Source: Ahaetulla prasina
Taxonomy: Eukaryota; Chordata; Lepidosauria; Squamata; Colubridae
Length of the DNA: 64,000 nucleotides
Reading direction: 5' to 3'
NCBI RefSeq assembly: GCF_028640845.1
Contig: NC_080539.1
Coordinates: forward strand, 159,837,236 to 159,901,235
Both the position numbers and the translations under genes were made by a program. This document shows positions 32,425-43,935 of this stretch, piece after piece. Under the pieces are notes generated by a model. That model worked only from the letters and a program-made list of their open reading frames with translations, was not told where the DNA came from and made no database searches. The first letter of the stretch is position 1. Every line of letters begins with the position of its first letter.

Positions 32425-32610
32425 CCTAGACATGCATTGCCTCAGTGGCTTAATGATGCTGGAGATAGTTTCAGTTCTGGTGGTACAAGTCCAGGCATTG
32501 CATGGCAGGGTGGGCTCCTGTCACTCGCTCCAGCTACTGTCCACCTAACAATTTGAAAGCATGGTCTATGCAAGTAGATAGGTACCACTTTGGTGGGGAG
32601 ACAAACTAGT
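32425..32610 (+). mobile_element. Degraded Sauria SINE
   Basis: 'gcctcagtggcttaatgatg' (head), 'gtgggctcctgtcactcgct', 'gcaagtagataggtaccact' and 'ttggtggggagac' follow the order of the copy at 5951. It lacks the 3' half and is diverged. Confidence 0.65.
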
Positions 32611-32639
32611 GCAGGGAGATTCCTGAGGGCTTTAAACCT

Positions 32640-33245
32640 TCCTGGTTGCGGTGTTCCAGGAACTTTAATTCTCCTTGAGTTCAGTCCACTGTTCCAGCTT
32701 TGTATCTATTGACTGGAATTGCCCAGGGGATGATTGTCTTGATAGTTATTTCCTGCACTGAGTTTGGACTTCTTCACTCTCGTGATGTATTCACTTCCAA
32801 TCTTTTTCTTGACTTCAGTGTGCTTGATGTTGTCGCCATGAAGTATGCTCAGAAATTTATAGTGATCGTCTTCATTCAGACTTTTGATATGGTTTCTGTA
32901 AGGGTATCTTGATTCCTTCAGTTTTCATTATTTTGCCCCGTTTGAGGGTGAGGGTGGCACATTTGTCCAGTCCATTGCAATATCTTGACTGTATAACTTT
33001 TCAGTTTTGAAGTCTGGAGTATTATGTGTTAGGTGCCTATATGATTGGACTCTAAAGTCCTCGAGCATTTTTGCTTCTTCATTTTCTTATAACTTTCTCT
33101 ATTTTATGGTCCTACCGTTTCTTGCTCGCAGGCAAATGAAATTTCTTACAGATCTACCAAGGAGAATGTTTATAATAAAGGTAGTCATCATGTTACAACT
33201 TCAAGTGGTATCAAATTTGGACCAGTTACTGTTGCAATTAAGTGA
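32640..33245 (-). mobile_element. R4/Dong-type LINE remnant
   Basis: Antisense sequence with the same character and some of the same phrases as 19545-20735, for example 'cttctt/cattttcttataactt' and 'atggtcctaccgtttcttgc' (compare 20013-20070). No continuous ORF survives. Confidence 0.5.
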
Positions 33246-33770
33246 AGAGGTGTAAAATGTGATGCCACATAACTGCATCTCTTAGACTTAGCCAGACCAA
33301 TCCAGCTGGTCCTGATTGTCCCTGTTTGGGTTAAGCAAGAAGCAGAGGGAGTCCCAAAAAGGAGTATAGGTGTCTTTGAATTCACTGAAATAGATTAAAA
33401 AGAAGTAGATTAGAATAGAAGCATCTTAGTACAATCCTGTATTTCAAGACTGCATTTGAAGAGAAACCAGATCTTCCTATTTTGAAAAGAAAATAACAAT
33501 TTCAATGAAAAAACAAGTAACATTAAACTATATATCAAACAGCATTTTTATTTGTGAGCTCATCTACCTCAGCACCATTATGAAGCATGACCTCACAAAG
33601 GAAAAGCAAAGCAAACTGATGAGCTGAATCAAGGCTACTCAAGAGTTTTATTTTTCAATATTTCCATATTTTTCAATATTGTAAAAATGTCAGTACAAAA
33701 TTTGGTTGATGTGTTTGCTGGAATCAGAGGATTAGCTAACAAGAAAAATGCAATAAAACATTAGTGCCAC
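33246..33770. other. Unrecognised stretch
   Basis: No supported gene or repeat. Confidence 0.4.
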
Positions 33771-33779
33771 TGAAGAAAG

Positions 33780-33925
33780 CAGGGAGATCTCTATGGAGAT
33801 TCTCAGTCATCCAGGTCATGGTTGTCCCAAAGGTCCTTTTTCAAGAGGCAAATGAACTTTCTGGTTTTTCTTTGAAGACATTTCGCTTCTCATTCAAGAA
33901 ACTTCTTGGAGATCTCTGGAGAAAT
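33780..33925 (-). mobile_element. Penelope-like terminal remnant
   Basis: 'agtcatccaggtcatggttg', 'tcaagaggcaaatgaacttt' and 'gaagacatttcgcttctcat' form a block that recurs widely in vertebrate repeats. On the minus strand it reads …AATGAGAAGCGAAATGTCTTC, a decayed hammerhead-like ATGAG…CGAAA.GTC series. Assignment to Penelope-like elements is from memory. Confidence 0.4.
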
Positions 33926-34299
33926 ATGCACAATTTAGAAGGAAAAATGATGCAGAGTAGAGAATTGGAGATATTTCAGTAAACTACAGTAGGGCTTTTG
34001 TGCCACCATACTGTACTTGCCTATTACTCTTGGGGGGAGGACTTCAAGACAAACACAATATTCAAACTTAATTCAGCAACAGCTCTTTATTTTCTGCCTG
34101 AGCTGCTGATATACATATGGCAATATCTTGCATTGCCATTATCATTGTGATACTGTGCGCTTTTCTTACTGTTTTTCTGTCCACAGCAGAGCTTTTTGGA
34201 TGATCAGAATAAATGACAGAAAATCTTTTAGGGAGCATCTGTGTACTGAGCATTTAAACAAAGTATTCATAGATAAGCTATGTCGCAATGCTGCCATTA

Positions 34300-34490
34300 T
34301 TTAATTCACAAAACAGTAAAATGTGAACTGCATGGGGGTGCCAGTTTGTTTCCATGTCCAGTTCAATGTGTTGGTTATCATCTTTAAAATCCTTCATGGA
34401 ATGGGTTTTGTTTCATCATTCTTTAACTGACAGGGTCTGTAACATGCCCTCTCTACCTAACTGGTAGGTGGGACAACTTGGGACAAGATG
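34300..34490 (+). mobile_element. Old L2-like LINE, left part
   Basis: 'ttaaaatccttcatggaatg' is the usual L2/CR1 C-terminal coding region (…FKILHGMG…). The same LINE resumes at 34810 after the palindrome and the CR1/L3 tail. Confidence 0.5.
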
Positions 34491-34566
34491 AAGCATCTTG
34501 TCCCAAGTTGTCCCACCTACCAGTTAGTTAGAGAGGGCATGTTACAGACCCTGTCAGTTAAAGAAT
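34418..34566. repeat. Near-perfect 149-bp palindrome
   Basis: A 73-bp left arm (34418-34490), a 3-base centre (AAG, 34491-34493) and a 73-bp right arm (34494-34566). The arms differ at a single position (CTCTACCTAACTGG against CTCTAACTAACTGG on the complement). The left arm is part of the host L2; the right arm is an inverted copy ending 12 bases from the CR1/L3 microsatellite. Confidence 0.95.
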
Positions 34567-34577
34567 TCCTACTGGTG

Positions 34578-34652
34578 GGATCGGATCGAATCGAATCGAA
34601 TCGAATCGAATAGAATAGAATAGAATAGAATAGAATAGAATAGAATAGAATT
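34578..34652. repeat. AATCG-to-AATAG microsatellite
   Basis: GATCG and AATCG pentamers change partway into AATAG pentamers, next to the CR1/L3 3' end. Confidence 0.95.
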
Positions 34653-34806
34653 TTTTATTGGCCAAGTGTGATTGGACACACAAGGAATTTGTCTTGGTGT
34701 ATATGCTCTCAGTGTACATAAAAGAAAAGATACCTTCATCAAGGTACAACATTTACAACACTTAATGATAGTCATAGGGTACAAATAAGCAATCAGGAAA
34801 CAATCA
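34653..34806 (-). mobile_element. CR1/L3 LINE 3' terminus, variant subfamily
   Basis: The antisense 3' end starts TTTTTTATTGGCCAAGTG. Past 'acaacatttacaacac' it differs from the 51.9-kb copy ('gggtacaaataagcaatcag'), indicating another subfamily. Confidence 0.85.
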
Positions 34807-35118
34807 ATAAGACAATAAGAAGAGAGCATTCTCTGTCATTGTCCCCAATGACACCTTGCCTCCAGAGGGGAGGTTGGCCTCCATTCTCTCAGCTTTCCAA
34901 TGAGCATGAAAACCAGGCTCTGCCAATTCTTGTGTGGATCAAAGAGCGGCATGCCACTTTGGGAATGGCTGGTGTGAGCCTGAAAGCACACTCCCTCGGC
35001 CTCATTCAGTTTTCATTCTGTTTCAACTCTTATCTTTTATACTGTATGGTTTTATCTGTAAACTGCCCAGAGTCAATTAGGTGGGCGAGGTCTAACTTTG
35101 ATTAATAAATTAATAATT
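34807..35118 (+). mobile_element. Old L2-like LINE 3' end, right part
   Basis: 'gagcattctctgtcattgtc' (ORF2 end) is followed by the tail 'gtaaactgcccagagtcaat' and AATTAATAAATT repeats. It is the same element as 34300-34490. Confidence 0.65.
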
Positions 35119-36183
35119 AATAAATCAAAATTATCATATTATTATACCTTTGTGAATTTATCCATAGCATCCCTTTCCAGTTCACCCAACAGGTATCAAA
35201 GTCATGCTACATTCTTGTTATATTGTTGAAATGGTAACTAGTTTAGTTTTAAAATAATGAACAGATGGCAAAATTACACATAGATCTACGTGTAACTTCA
35301 TCGTCTATGATGAAACAAATCACCACTTAACATCAGGGGAGGAGAAAACTATAGAAATGTCACTCAAATGTATCAGCATTTTTAAAAAAAATCTGCAGCA
35401 GCCTAGCTGTTTAAATTATATCTTCATTATTTTAGGCAGAAAGACAATGGAGCTCTATAAAACAATGTTTAGATATATATCCGCAAGAAGCTGCCTTGGG
35501 ATTCTTACATTAATAATGTTTGTTGTTTTAGAAGCTCCTTTGGCAATAAGGGTAGGAATAGCCAGCAACACATTTTTGACAACATCTTAATTTAAAAAGT
35601 CTGTAAGCTTCTACCAATTAAAAAGCTGGGGAGAAATTTCCATAATTGCAGTTGTACATAGCAACTTGCATATAGACTTGGCAACTCTTCCATTAACAGC
35701 CCACTCACACGGGCTCTATTTACATTGCTCTTTTCCTCTCGCAGAGAACTGAGCCAAAAAGGGAGTGATGAGAAATATTTTTGCTACCAAAGATGATTAT
35801 CTCAGCAGATAATATTGCCAAACTGCCATCATTAGCAGAAGAAAAACACCATGTATTGGTTTTTATATGGTTTCCAGGAGTGAATGTGCTCCCAAGTTTA
35901 CTAATAATTTTTCACATCAAGAGGGGGTCCTGTGAACATTTTTTTTTGGCAAAACCCCACCAATCCTACAGAGGTTCAAATGTGCATAAGAATTGCTATT
36001 TTATCCCACAATGGTCTTTGCCCAGCTATCTCAAATCCACTAGAATGCATGAAATTGAAATTTACTGTGAACAAAGCAGTCTAAAAGATGACAAATGTTC
36101 CTATACTTAAAATAATGCTTCCTTCTGGCCCAGTTACATGCATGCACAATCATCATATGGAGTAAAAAGCAGTATTTTGATAT
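35119..36183. other. Unrecognised stretch
   Basis: No nameable repeat. The 109-codon frame at 35781-36110 has no domain, coding signature or splice context that I trust. Confidence 0.4.
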
Positions 36184-36185
36184 AG

Positions 36186-36226
36186 GGAGGGAGGGAGGGA
36201 GGGAGGGAGGGAGGAAGGGAGGAAGG
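36186..36226. repeat. GGGA microsatellite
   Basis: About eight GGGA units pass into GGAA units. Confidence 0.95.
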
Positions 36227-37764
36227 CACGTCTGTTAATGACAATGGTAAAGACTGTTAATAACTTGGATCAGTCTCCTTGGAATACATCAGTATTTTCA
36301 TCCAATTCAGTATTCGGAGTTTGACTGGGAACATCACAGACATTGATGCTGGGATGGGGAAAAGCTATTTTTTATCTGCTATATAAAATCTTATGTCAGA
36401 AAATATCAATAGAATATCATGTACCATTGCAATATATAATGCCATTATAATAATACAGTCCTATTACAATATCATAATATTCCACACTGGATAGGCATTT
36501 TATCTCATAAAGTTAAATTGAAATACATCATAATCAAAAAATCTTGTTCACATGAATCTACAATAGTTTGCAGGATTAATCCCTTCAAACTGGATAAGAC
36601 CATTCTGAAATCTGTTTCTAGTAAAATCAAATTTGTCTTATTGCCTGGAAAGGTCCTTTTCGCAAAAAATATGGAAATAGACTTCATCGCAGTGTATTGT
36701 TGGCTGACCTTTACATATTTCTTCTATTCTTTGCTCCAAAAGGCATTATACGCATGTAACTTCCAATATGGGAACAATTTGAGTTCTAATTAGGCAAATC
36801 TCAGATGGTTCCACCACTGATTTGTTCATTCTTTCAATATTATTCTATGGGACACACCAAAAACATTAGGTTAGGTTCAAGAAAGGGACAATTAGAAATG
36901 CTTTAATCTTCTTACAAAGGGTATGTAAACACATCATCACTTCATAATGGTGTTCATGTACTTGACATGCTAGGCATCTGAATCATATTTTTGCTTCGCT
37001 ATTAAATATAGCAGAAGCATCTTCTCAGGAAATGAACGGTATGACAGTCTGCTTATAACACTTCAAGACCTCACCAAACACACCTCGCCAAAATCTATGA
37101 AATCTAACCTGCTCTTCTCAAAAACAACTGGGACAGGTTAGTTTTGTAAAATGATCAAGAATAGACATTTGCAACCTTATAAATGATGGAAGATGCTTTA
37201 TACAGAACCGGTTAATACAGGTAGTGACTTTCCAGGATCTCTAGCAAAGATTTTTCATACCACAAACTACCTGGATCCTTTTAGATAGTGACGCCCAGAA
37301 CTAAACATGGGTATGTTGATGGATATCATTGAAAATTATTTTCCCCAAAGAGTCTATCAAGCAGTTAGTCAACAGTAGCCTATTGTAATATCATGAGGTT
37401 ACTATTATATATGTACATGAAACTCTGATTCTTTTAATTTTTGCAAGATAGTTTTCAAGGCAAGAAACTGAAAATTGAAATCTTATGAATATTTTTTGAA
37501 AGTCTGACAAATATATTCTGCAATGGTTGATGAAATCACAATCTCAAGTGGATTCCTAAATATATAATTTAGGTACCAATATTCATAATAAAGCAGTAGT
37601 GACAGAATAATTGATAATTAAGAATATCTAATATGAAAGAGGCTTGTAGGAGCCTCAGGTGTACAATATGTTATAATTCATTATTATTCATTATTATTAT
37701 GGCATACCACTTACCATACACTAGCATCAAAAACTGGTTTTTCTGATTGAGTTTTTTATTTTGA
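36227..37764. other. Unrecognised AT-rich stretch
   Basis: No ORF, RNA gene or repeat that I can support; possibly single-copy DNA. Confidence 0.4.
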
Positions 37765-37935
37765 CCTCAAGCATCATAAGTTATATGTAGATGTTGAACT
37801 TGTAAAGTACCCAGAGTCACTGCTGTGAGATGGAAAGCTATATATATTATTCTATTATCTATTATCTATATGCTATACTCTACTCTTCCAATTGTATACT
37901 TTATGGAATTTATGATAGGTAAATAAATTCTTCAC
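37765..37935 (+). mobile_element. L2-type 3' tail remnant
   Basis: 'cttgtaaagtacccagagtc' then 'ctatatatattattctatta' resembles a degraded L2/SINE tail. It is short and diverged. Confidence 0.4.
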
Positions 37936-38770
37936 ATCAAATATTTTCCAAATCAGCATCTATACTTTAAACTTTACTCACTTTACAATCCTATACGTGT
38001 CTAATCATAACCAAGTCCCATGGAGTTCAATAAAGATTGAAATCTCAGTCTATAATCAATTTCATGTACAGCTATTATTTGTTTACCTTACATTCGGAAA
38101 GTGTGCATTTCATACAACTTATGTTGAAATCAAGTAATTTTGAAAAAGCAATTCTATAAAACTAATATACCTGTGCCCAGGCAGGTTGCTTAAAGAAAAT
38201 AAGCCACTTCTGCTACAAATAGATTCTTTCATCAAAACATGAATTCGGCTCTTTAAAAATTTGCTTAGCTCTGCAGCTGTGATACTCTCTTTACAGTGAA
38301 CAAAATGTTTAAATCATTTAAGCTGAGCCAGTTTGTAACACTGAGAATATAAAAATATCGAGAGCATGTTTCCCTACCAACCATGTATAAAACTGTTCTG
38401 CCTGAAACTGATTTTTGAGTCACATATTTATTTTCTTCTATTTGCACTACTGAATGTTAATGTGGATTTACTGTCATGTACAATTATTCTCATAGAGATC
38501 TGACTGTGCCTTAGGTTCTTGGGTGAAAAGATCTGAACATATACGAAATGCTCACCAGAGTGGCTGGCCAGCCTTTAAATCAGGTTTGTGGCTTCACACA
38601 TTCTCTCTTTCATATGGCTATGCTTTCCTCCTAGAAGTTACAAATAGAATGCAAGTAAAATGAAAAGACTTGTTGGTGAGGAGGCAATGGATGTAGCCCC
38701 CTCCTTTTTGGGGGGGGGGACTCTCAAAAATTATCAGTTTTGTTGGCAGCCCCATATAATCTCAAGAACC
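37936..38770. other. Unrecognised stretch
   Basis: No gene or repeat recognised. A G9 run lies near 38710. Confidence 0.4.
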
Positions 38771-39027
38771 TTGGGCCGTAATAGCTCAGGCTGTAAGGAG
38801 CCTGTTATTAGAACACAGTAGCCTGCAATTACTGCAGGTTCAAGCCCGGCCCAAGGTTGACTCAGCCTTCCATCCTTTATAAGGTAGGTAAAATGAGGAC
38901 CCAGATTGTTGGGGGGGCAATAAGTTGACTTTGTAAAAATATACAAATAGAATGAGACTATTGCCTTATACACTGTAAGCCGCCCTGAGTCTTCCGAGAA
39001 GGGCGGGATATAAATGTAAACAACAAA
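38771..39027 (+). mobile_element. tRNA SINE with L2-type tail
   Basis: The head GGGCCGTAATAGCTCAGGC has an A-box-like part, and GGTTCAAGCCC is the B-box. The shared core and the tail 'taagccgccctgagtcttcc' / 'gagaagggcgggatataaat' end in an A-rich run. It is nearly identical to 46904-47156, implying recent activity. Confidence 0.9.
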
Positions 39028-39029
39028 AA

Positions 39030-39690
39030 AAAAACATCCTCTCCAAGGGAATTAGAAAAACAATAGGCTCTTGCCGAGCTGCGCTGGACTAATTTCCAGT
39101 TTTGACATAGTCTCTTACATGCATTTTATTACATTTGATGCAGCCTTTGAAGTAATGAACTGAATGGCCCGTGGGGTTGTTTCAGGGAAGTGGTTAGAAA
39201 GCAACAGGATTCTGTTGAGGTAAAAGCCTTTCTTTCTTGTTCAAATCTTTGGGCATTTTCTGGTTATTTGCAGGTTGCTTTCTTGTTTGACTTTTTAATA
39301 CATTTGCTGAAATATTACAGTAGGATCAACAATGTTTACTGCTTAGGTTTGAATGTAATGAATTTAGAGTCAGAGGACTCTACTGACAATTTTAATGATG
39401 CCGTTCATGATCTATGTCACGAACACAAATTGAATATTACTTTTCATTAGGCTGATAACCTTAATGCTAGAGTGTGACAGACTTCACACAGTATATCAAA
39501 GGTCACATTTCAAAAGTCCAGGGTTTTTTTTTATTTGTCTGTTTGTTTGTTTTAATATTCTTTTTATGTGGCTTATGGTAGACACAAAATTCCTTCTGCC
39601 AAATGGGTTGCAGCCTTTTGTGAGGAAAAAAAAAGCACATACACTGAGATCTTTTTTTCAGTATTCCTTATTTCAGAATAAATAATTATT
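39030..39690. other. Unrecognised stretch
   Basis: A short frame at 39190-39450 has no domain. Nothing else recognised. Confidence 0.4.
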
Positions 39691-39692
39691 AT

Positions 39693-40208
39693 TTCAGAAA
39701 AAATAATTGCTACCAACTTGCCTTCCATTGAGGACCTGTATACTGCACGAATCAAGAAGAGGGCCGTGAAAATATTTGCAGATCCCTCGCATCCTGGACA
39801 TAAACTGTTTCAACTCCTACCTCAAACGACGCTTATAGAGCACTGCACACCAGAACAACTAGACACAAGAACAGTTTTTTCCCGAAGGCCATCACTCTGC
39901 TAAACAAATAATTCCCTCAACACTGTCAGACTATTTACTGAATCTGCACTACTATTAATCGTTTCATAGTTCCCATCACCAATCTCTTTCCACTTATGAC
40001 TGTATGACTATAACTTGTTGCTGGCAATCCTTATGATTTATATTGATATATTGATCATCAATTGTGTTGTAAATGTTGTACCTTGATGAACGTATCTTTT
40101 CTTTTATGTACACTGAGAGCATATGCACCAAGACAAATTCCTTGTGTGTCCAATCACACTTGGCCAATAAAAAATTCTATTCTATTCTATTCTATTCTAT
40201 TCTATTCT
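39693..40208 (+). mobile_element. CR1/L3 LINE 3' end
   Basis: 5'-truncated sense copy from CAGAAAAAATAATTGCTACC through the ORF2 C-terminus (PSIEDLYTARIKKRAVKIFA) and 3' UTR to (ATTCT)n at 40172-40208. It is nearly identical to 51490-51988. It keeps six A's where the long copy has five (51494-51498), showing that the long copy lost a base there. A small frame change near 39835 breaks its own reading frame. Confidence 0.9.
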
Positions 40209-41992
40209 TCAATGAGTTCCTTTTTAAAGATAATACTTTTTCTTTAAAAAGAAAAAAAGACCAAGTTTGAAACCCTTATATTGCTAACAAACTAGAATGA
40301 AAGACAAGGAGGGCTATAAAGTAAATCCAAAACTCCCTACAATATTCCATTGTTCCTTGCAGGCAGCAAATTATGAGACACTGAAGAGTCACTAGTGCTA
40401 TCATACTTCCAATGGGGCAAATTTAAGCTTTATTTTGCTAGCTTCTCTTCAATCCCCCAGACGACTCATAAGTTCTATATGGAAAAGAGAAAAAGAGGCT
40501 GGTCTTATTTTCCTATCCATGACACTATTTGTCTCCTGATTATGATTATGATTATGATTATTGATTATTGTCGGCTTCTGTGGACTTCCTAGATACAGCC
40601 ATGTATTTTGTATTGCTTTACTAGAGAAGCAGTTTGCTATTGCTTTCTTTTGATTTTTTTTTTCCTTTTAATTTCCTAGCGTAGCCAAGAACCTTAGATT
40701 TCTGAGTTCGTCCAAGTGCTGCCACTTAGTTTGGCATTTGTTTGGAAGCTATTGAATAACAAGGGTGCCAAGGTGGGAAATTCTGGGATTCCCCCAATGC
40801 TTCTGCCCTTGGGGACAAAGGAGAATCTTCTAATGTCACCTGAAACTTGTCACCTAGGAAGGATGAAAGCGGCTGTCGCTGTTTCTCCAATACTCATTTG
40901 CTCCATCTATCTCTAAGGATGCAACAATCAGAGGTCCAGCATTCCAACAAAACTGTCAAGAAAATATTTCCTCTAGTCATCAACCAGCATTGACTGATTA
41001 ACAGAGCCAAATGCCAAGCTGCAGCATATGGATGGGGATTTTTTTTTCTTCATCAGGTCTGCATTTCCCTGGCCTCAGTGTGTTGGGAACTGCATGATAG
41101 AAGAATGAGCTATAACTGAGTAATATGTGTTTGGCATGCACTCAGTCATAATTCAAAACACACATACTGCACTAAAAAGAACATATGCAATGACTTTTAT
41201 ACACGACTGTATACACTTTTATTTGTACATGATTTCACATTATACAATCTTATTTGACTTATATCTCACCGTTATTTATGTGACCTGATCCATATTTATA
41301 TATATTTCTTCGTAGCATACATATTTTGCTAGCGCAGATCTGCAATGCAAACTGCAAAGAAGTCCATAATGAGATGGATAACTTTGTTTTGCTTAGCTAG
41401 TATATTAATTCAGAAAGTGAGAAATGGGTCAATCAGCTAAAAATTACACAGCAAATGAAAATGATGTGCCTGATCAGATAGTACATTCTAAAACCAAAGA
41501 GAGAAGCATGCTTTTTAAATCTCTTTCTAGCACCATTTTGTATGCTTGCTAGGGGGGGGGGGGAAACACGATTGCTCTTGCTAAAAGTTTAAACTGGTCT
41601 TTTGCCAGAAGTTGTTTAAAATGAGGATGAGACTGCCAAAACTTACTGGAAAGGATTTAAATATTTGGTGTAATCCAGGAATCTTTGGGGATATTAGTCT
41701 AATTCAAAGAATAACCAAAGGGTATATTAAAAGCTACCCAAACCTCTGTCTATGTTGTCCAGTGATAGTCTCTTCAGATGTTTTCAACAGACATGGGAGC
41801 AAGTTGCTCACATTAAAAATTAATAAATTATTATCAAAGGCAAACCTGGGGAAACAGGTGGTTCGGAAAACTACTTAGGATTATAAGAATAAGAAGAACT
41901 GTTAAAGATTTTTTTAAAAAAGCTACAGGTGCTATGAAAGGATTTGGAAAACTCAATAATTGAGACAAACATACCATTTGTTACCGAATCCA
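40209..41992. other. Unrecognised stretch with simple repeats
   Basis: Contains (GATTAT)n at about 40541-40562 and a G12 run near 41552. No supported gene. Confidence 0.4.
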
Positions 41993-42098
41993 TTTATTTA
42001 TTTATTTTTATTTTTATTTATTTGTCACAACAGTATATATAAGCATAAGCATGAAATAACTATACGATATATAAGCATAAGTATGTAATAACTATACA
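41993..42098 (-). mobile_element. Rex1-like LINE 3' tail, antisense
   Basis: TTTATTTATTTGTCACAACA and 'tataagcataagcatgaaat' are the complement of the tail at 19430-19525. Its remainder was probably displaced by the L1 that starts here. Confidence 0.7.
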
Positions 42099-42343
42099 AA
42101 GCCCCAGAATGATTTCTGATGGTTTGTTGGGAACGCTCCTTCTATAGCTCGAAAAAAGCTCCAGAATCCAGAACGCTTCTGCAAATGCAGAACAAAATGC
42201 AGCGTCCATCTCCGTGACTGAAAAGGATTATTGATAGATTGCCAACACGGAAAGAGCCGAAAACAGGAGGGCTGGCATTTGATTGTAAGATGATTTTAAC
42301 TCCCTGACAGAGAAGGTATTCGTATTTAAGAGTGGAGATGATG

Positions 42344-42353
42344 AAAGATGGCG
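42344..42353 (+). promoter_or_regulatory. YY1-like motif in L1 5' region
   Basis: AAAGATGGCG fits the AAGATGGC core bound by YY1 in several mammalian LINE and gene promoters. It lies 250 bp upstream of ORF1. Binding is not shown by sequence alone. Confidence 0.35.
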
Positions 42354-42599
42354 TTTTGTGTCTTGAAAGTGAAAGCTAAGATAAGCGAAAGCTAAGGAAA
42401 TGCTGATTACAATTGCTGGCGTGGAACCTTTAAGAAGAATATAACAAGATTTTTTTTTTAAAATGGAATTCTTTTTTTTTTAAATCTCTTCTTTTTTTTT
42501 ATTATCTTTTTCTTACAGTGTTTAAGAAGAAAAGTTTGTTGATTTTTTTTTCTTTTGATTCCTTTTTTTTTCTTCTTCTTGGTATTATTTAGTTTAAAA

Positions 42600-43544
42600 A
42601 TGGCCTTTAAGCAAAGAGATTTAACCACTTCTAAAATATTGGAAATTTCTTCACTTCAGGTACGGAAATTGAGAGAGGATATTAAAGAAAGTCTAAGGAA
42701 TTTTTTACAGGAGCTTATGGAGGCTCATCTTTCAGAAATAGATCAAAAATTTAATGAAATGGAGAAAGAAATACTGGATTTTAAAGATTTGGTGGAAGAG
42801 CAGAGGAGGGAGATGAAAAAATTAAAGGAATCAATTACCCCATTATTGTTATCTAGCACACAGACAGAAGAAAGACTGGATGAATTTAACCAAATTAATT
42901 TAGATTTGCAAAGGAAAATAGATGAAGTTCAAATTAATCTGAATTTAGAAAATAAAATAGATGATATTCAGGTTAAGGTTGATAAGGCAGATGAAGAAAG
43001 GGTTATATTACAATATAAATTAATGGAATATGCTATAAGGGTGAGAGGATTAAAAGAGTGTAAGGAAGAAAATTTGAAAGAGATTTTTATTCAGGCCTTT
43101 GCTCAGATAGAGGGAGTGGAACCAGAAGATTTTGAAGTTAATATTGAAAAAATTTATCATGTTAATTCTTGGTGGGCAAGGCAGAAGTGTTTACCGAGAG
43201 ATGTGGTTATTTATTTTACAAATAAGAAGATTAGGTATGGAATTTTGCAAGCATTTTATAAAAATAAATTTCAAATATTAGGACAAGATATAATAATGAT
43301 GAAGGAAATTCCTCCTAAAATGTTAAGAAAGAGAAAAGAATTTGCCTTTTTAGTGGATGAATTTAAGAAACATCAGATATATTTTAGATGGGAGGTTCCA
43401 GCTGGTTTAACAGTGAATTATAAAGGAAGAAAGTATTTTCTCAATACAATCTGTAAAGCACGAGATTTTTACACTAATGTATTAAAGATTGGGAATTCTT
43501 TTGGAAAATGTGTAAGACAGAAGAAGGGGAGGGAGAATGTTTAA
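42600..43544 (+). CDS. L1 ORF1 protein (RNA-binding chaperone)
   Basis: A 314-codon ORF from MAFKQRDL; I prefer this ATG to the one 15 codons upstream, whose leader is a poly-T translation. The product would coat L1 RNA as a trimer and assist target-primed copying. Residues about 15-150 are charged heptad-like coiled coil. About 155-235 look like the RRM (IRVRGLKE, then PRDVVIYFTNKKIRYGIL). About 235-305 are the C-terminal domain (KRKEFAFLVDEFKKHQIYFR, then GLTVNYKGRKYFL). Length matches vertebrate L1 ORF1 and no stop interrupts it. It is AT-rich, like snake L1 but unlike the GC-rich L2. Confidence 0.85.
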   Translation: MAFKQRDLTTSKILEISSLQVRKLREDIKESLRNFLQELMEAHLSEIDQKFNEMEKEILDFKDLVEEQRREMKKLKESITPLLLSSTQTEERLDEFNQINLDLQRKIDEVQINLNLENKIDDIQVKVDKADEERVILQYKLMEYAIRVRGLKECKEENLKEIFIQAFAQIEGVEPEDFEVNIEKIYHVNSWWARQKCLPRDVVIYFTNKKIRYGILQAFYKNKFQILGQDIIMMKEIPPKMLRKRKEFAFLVDEFKKHQIYFRWEVPAGLTVNYKGRKYFLNTICKARDFYTNVLKIGNSFGKCVRQKKGRENV

Positions 43545-43554
43545 CTCTATTATA

Positions 43555-43935
43555 TATGATTATGGTTAATTTTTGTAAATGATTTATTTTGGATATAAAT
43601 GTGTAATTTTAGGGGTACTATTTGATATATTTGAGGTATAAAGGAATAGGAAGATGGAATATTGTTTAACTTTGGAGGATAGATAGTAAAATTTAGGAAT
43701 TTGGATTAAATATTATATTTAAGAGATGGATGTAATGTTGTTATATGGCTAATTAGAATGTAATTGTTATAATAGATATATTTTGGATAAGTTATAGGTG
43801 TAATTTTAATAATGTTATTTGATATAAGTAAGGTAAAGTGAAGATTTTAATTATTACAATTGATATATTGGATATTTGTAATACTATTTGTTGTATATAA
43901 ATGTTAAAGATGTGAAAAGATGGACTATTGTTTAC
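43555..43935 (+). repeat. Imperfect tandem repeats downstream of ORF1
   Basis: 'gtgtaattttaggggtacta' followed by TTTGATAT recurs as 'gtgtaattttaataatgtta' + TTTGATAT about 200 bp later. AAGATGGAATATTGTTTAAC (about 43650) recurs as AAGATGGACTATTGTTTACC (about 43918). The units are diverged and overlapping, about 200-265 bp. Confidence 0.6.

Noticed and set aside
34418..34566. Palindrome as a transcription terminator, miRNA hairpin or origin
   Set aside because: The arm is an inverted copy of L2 host sequence at an insertion junction. No evidence of transcription, and it is too recent and too perfect to need a functional explanation.
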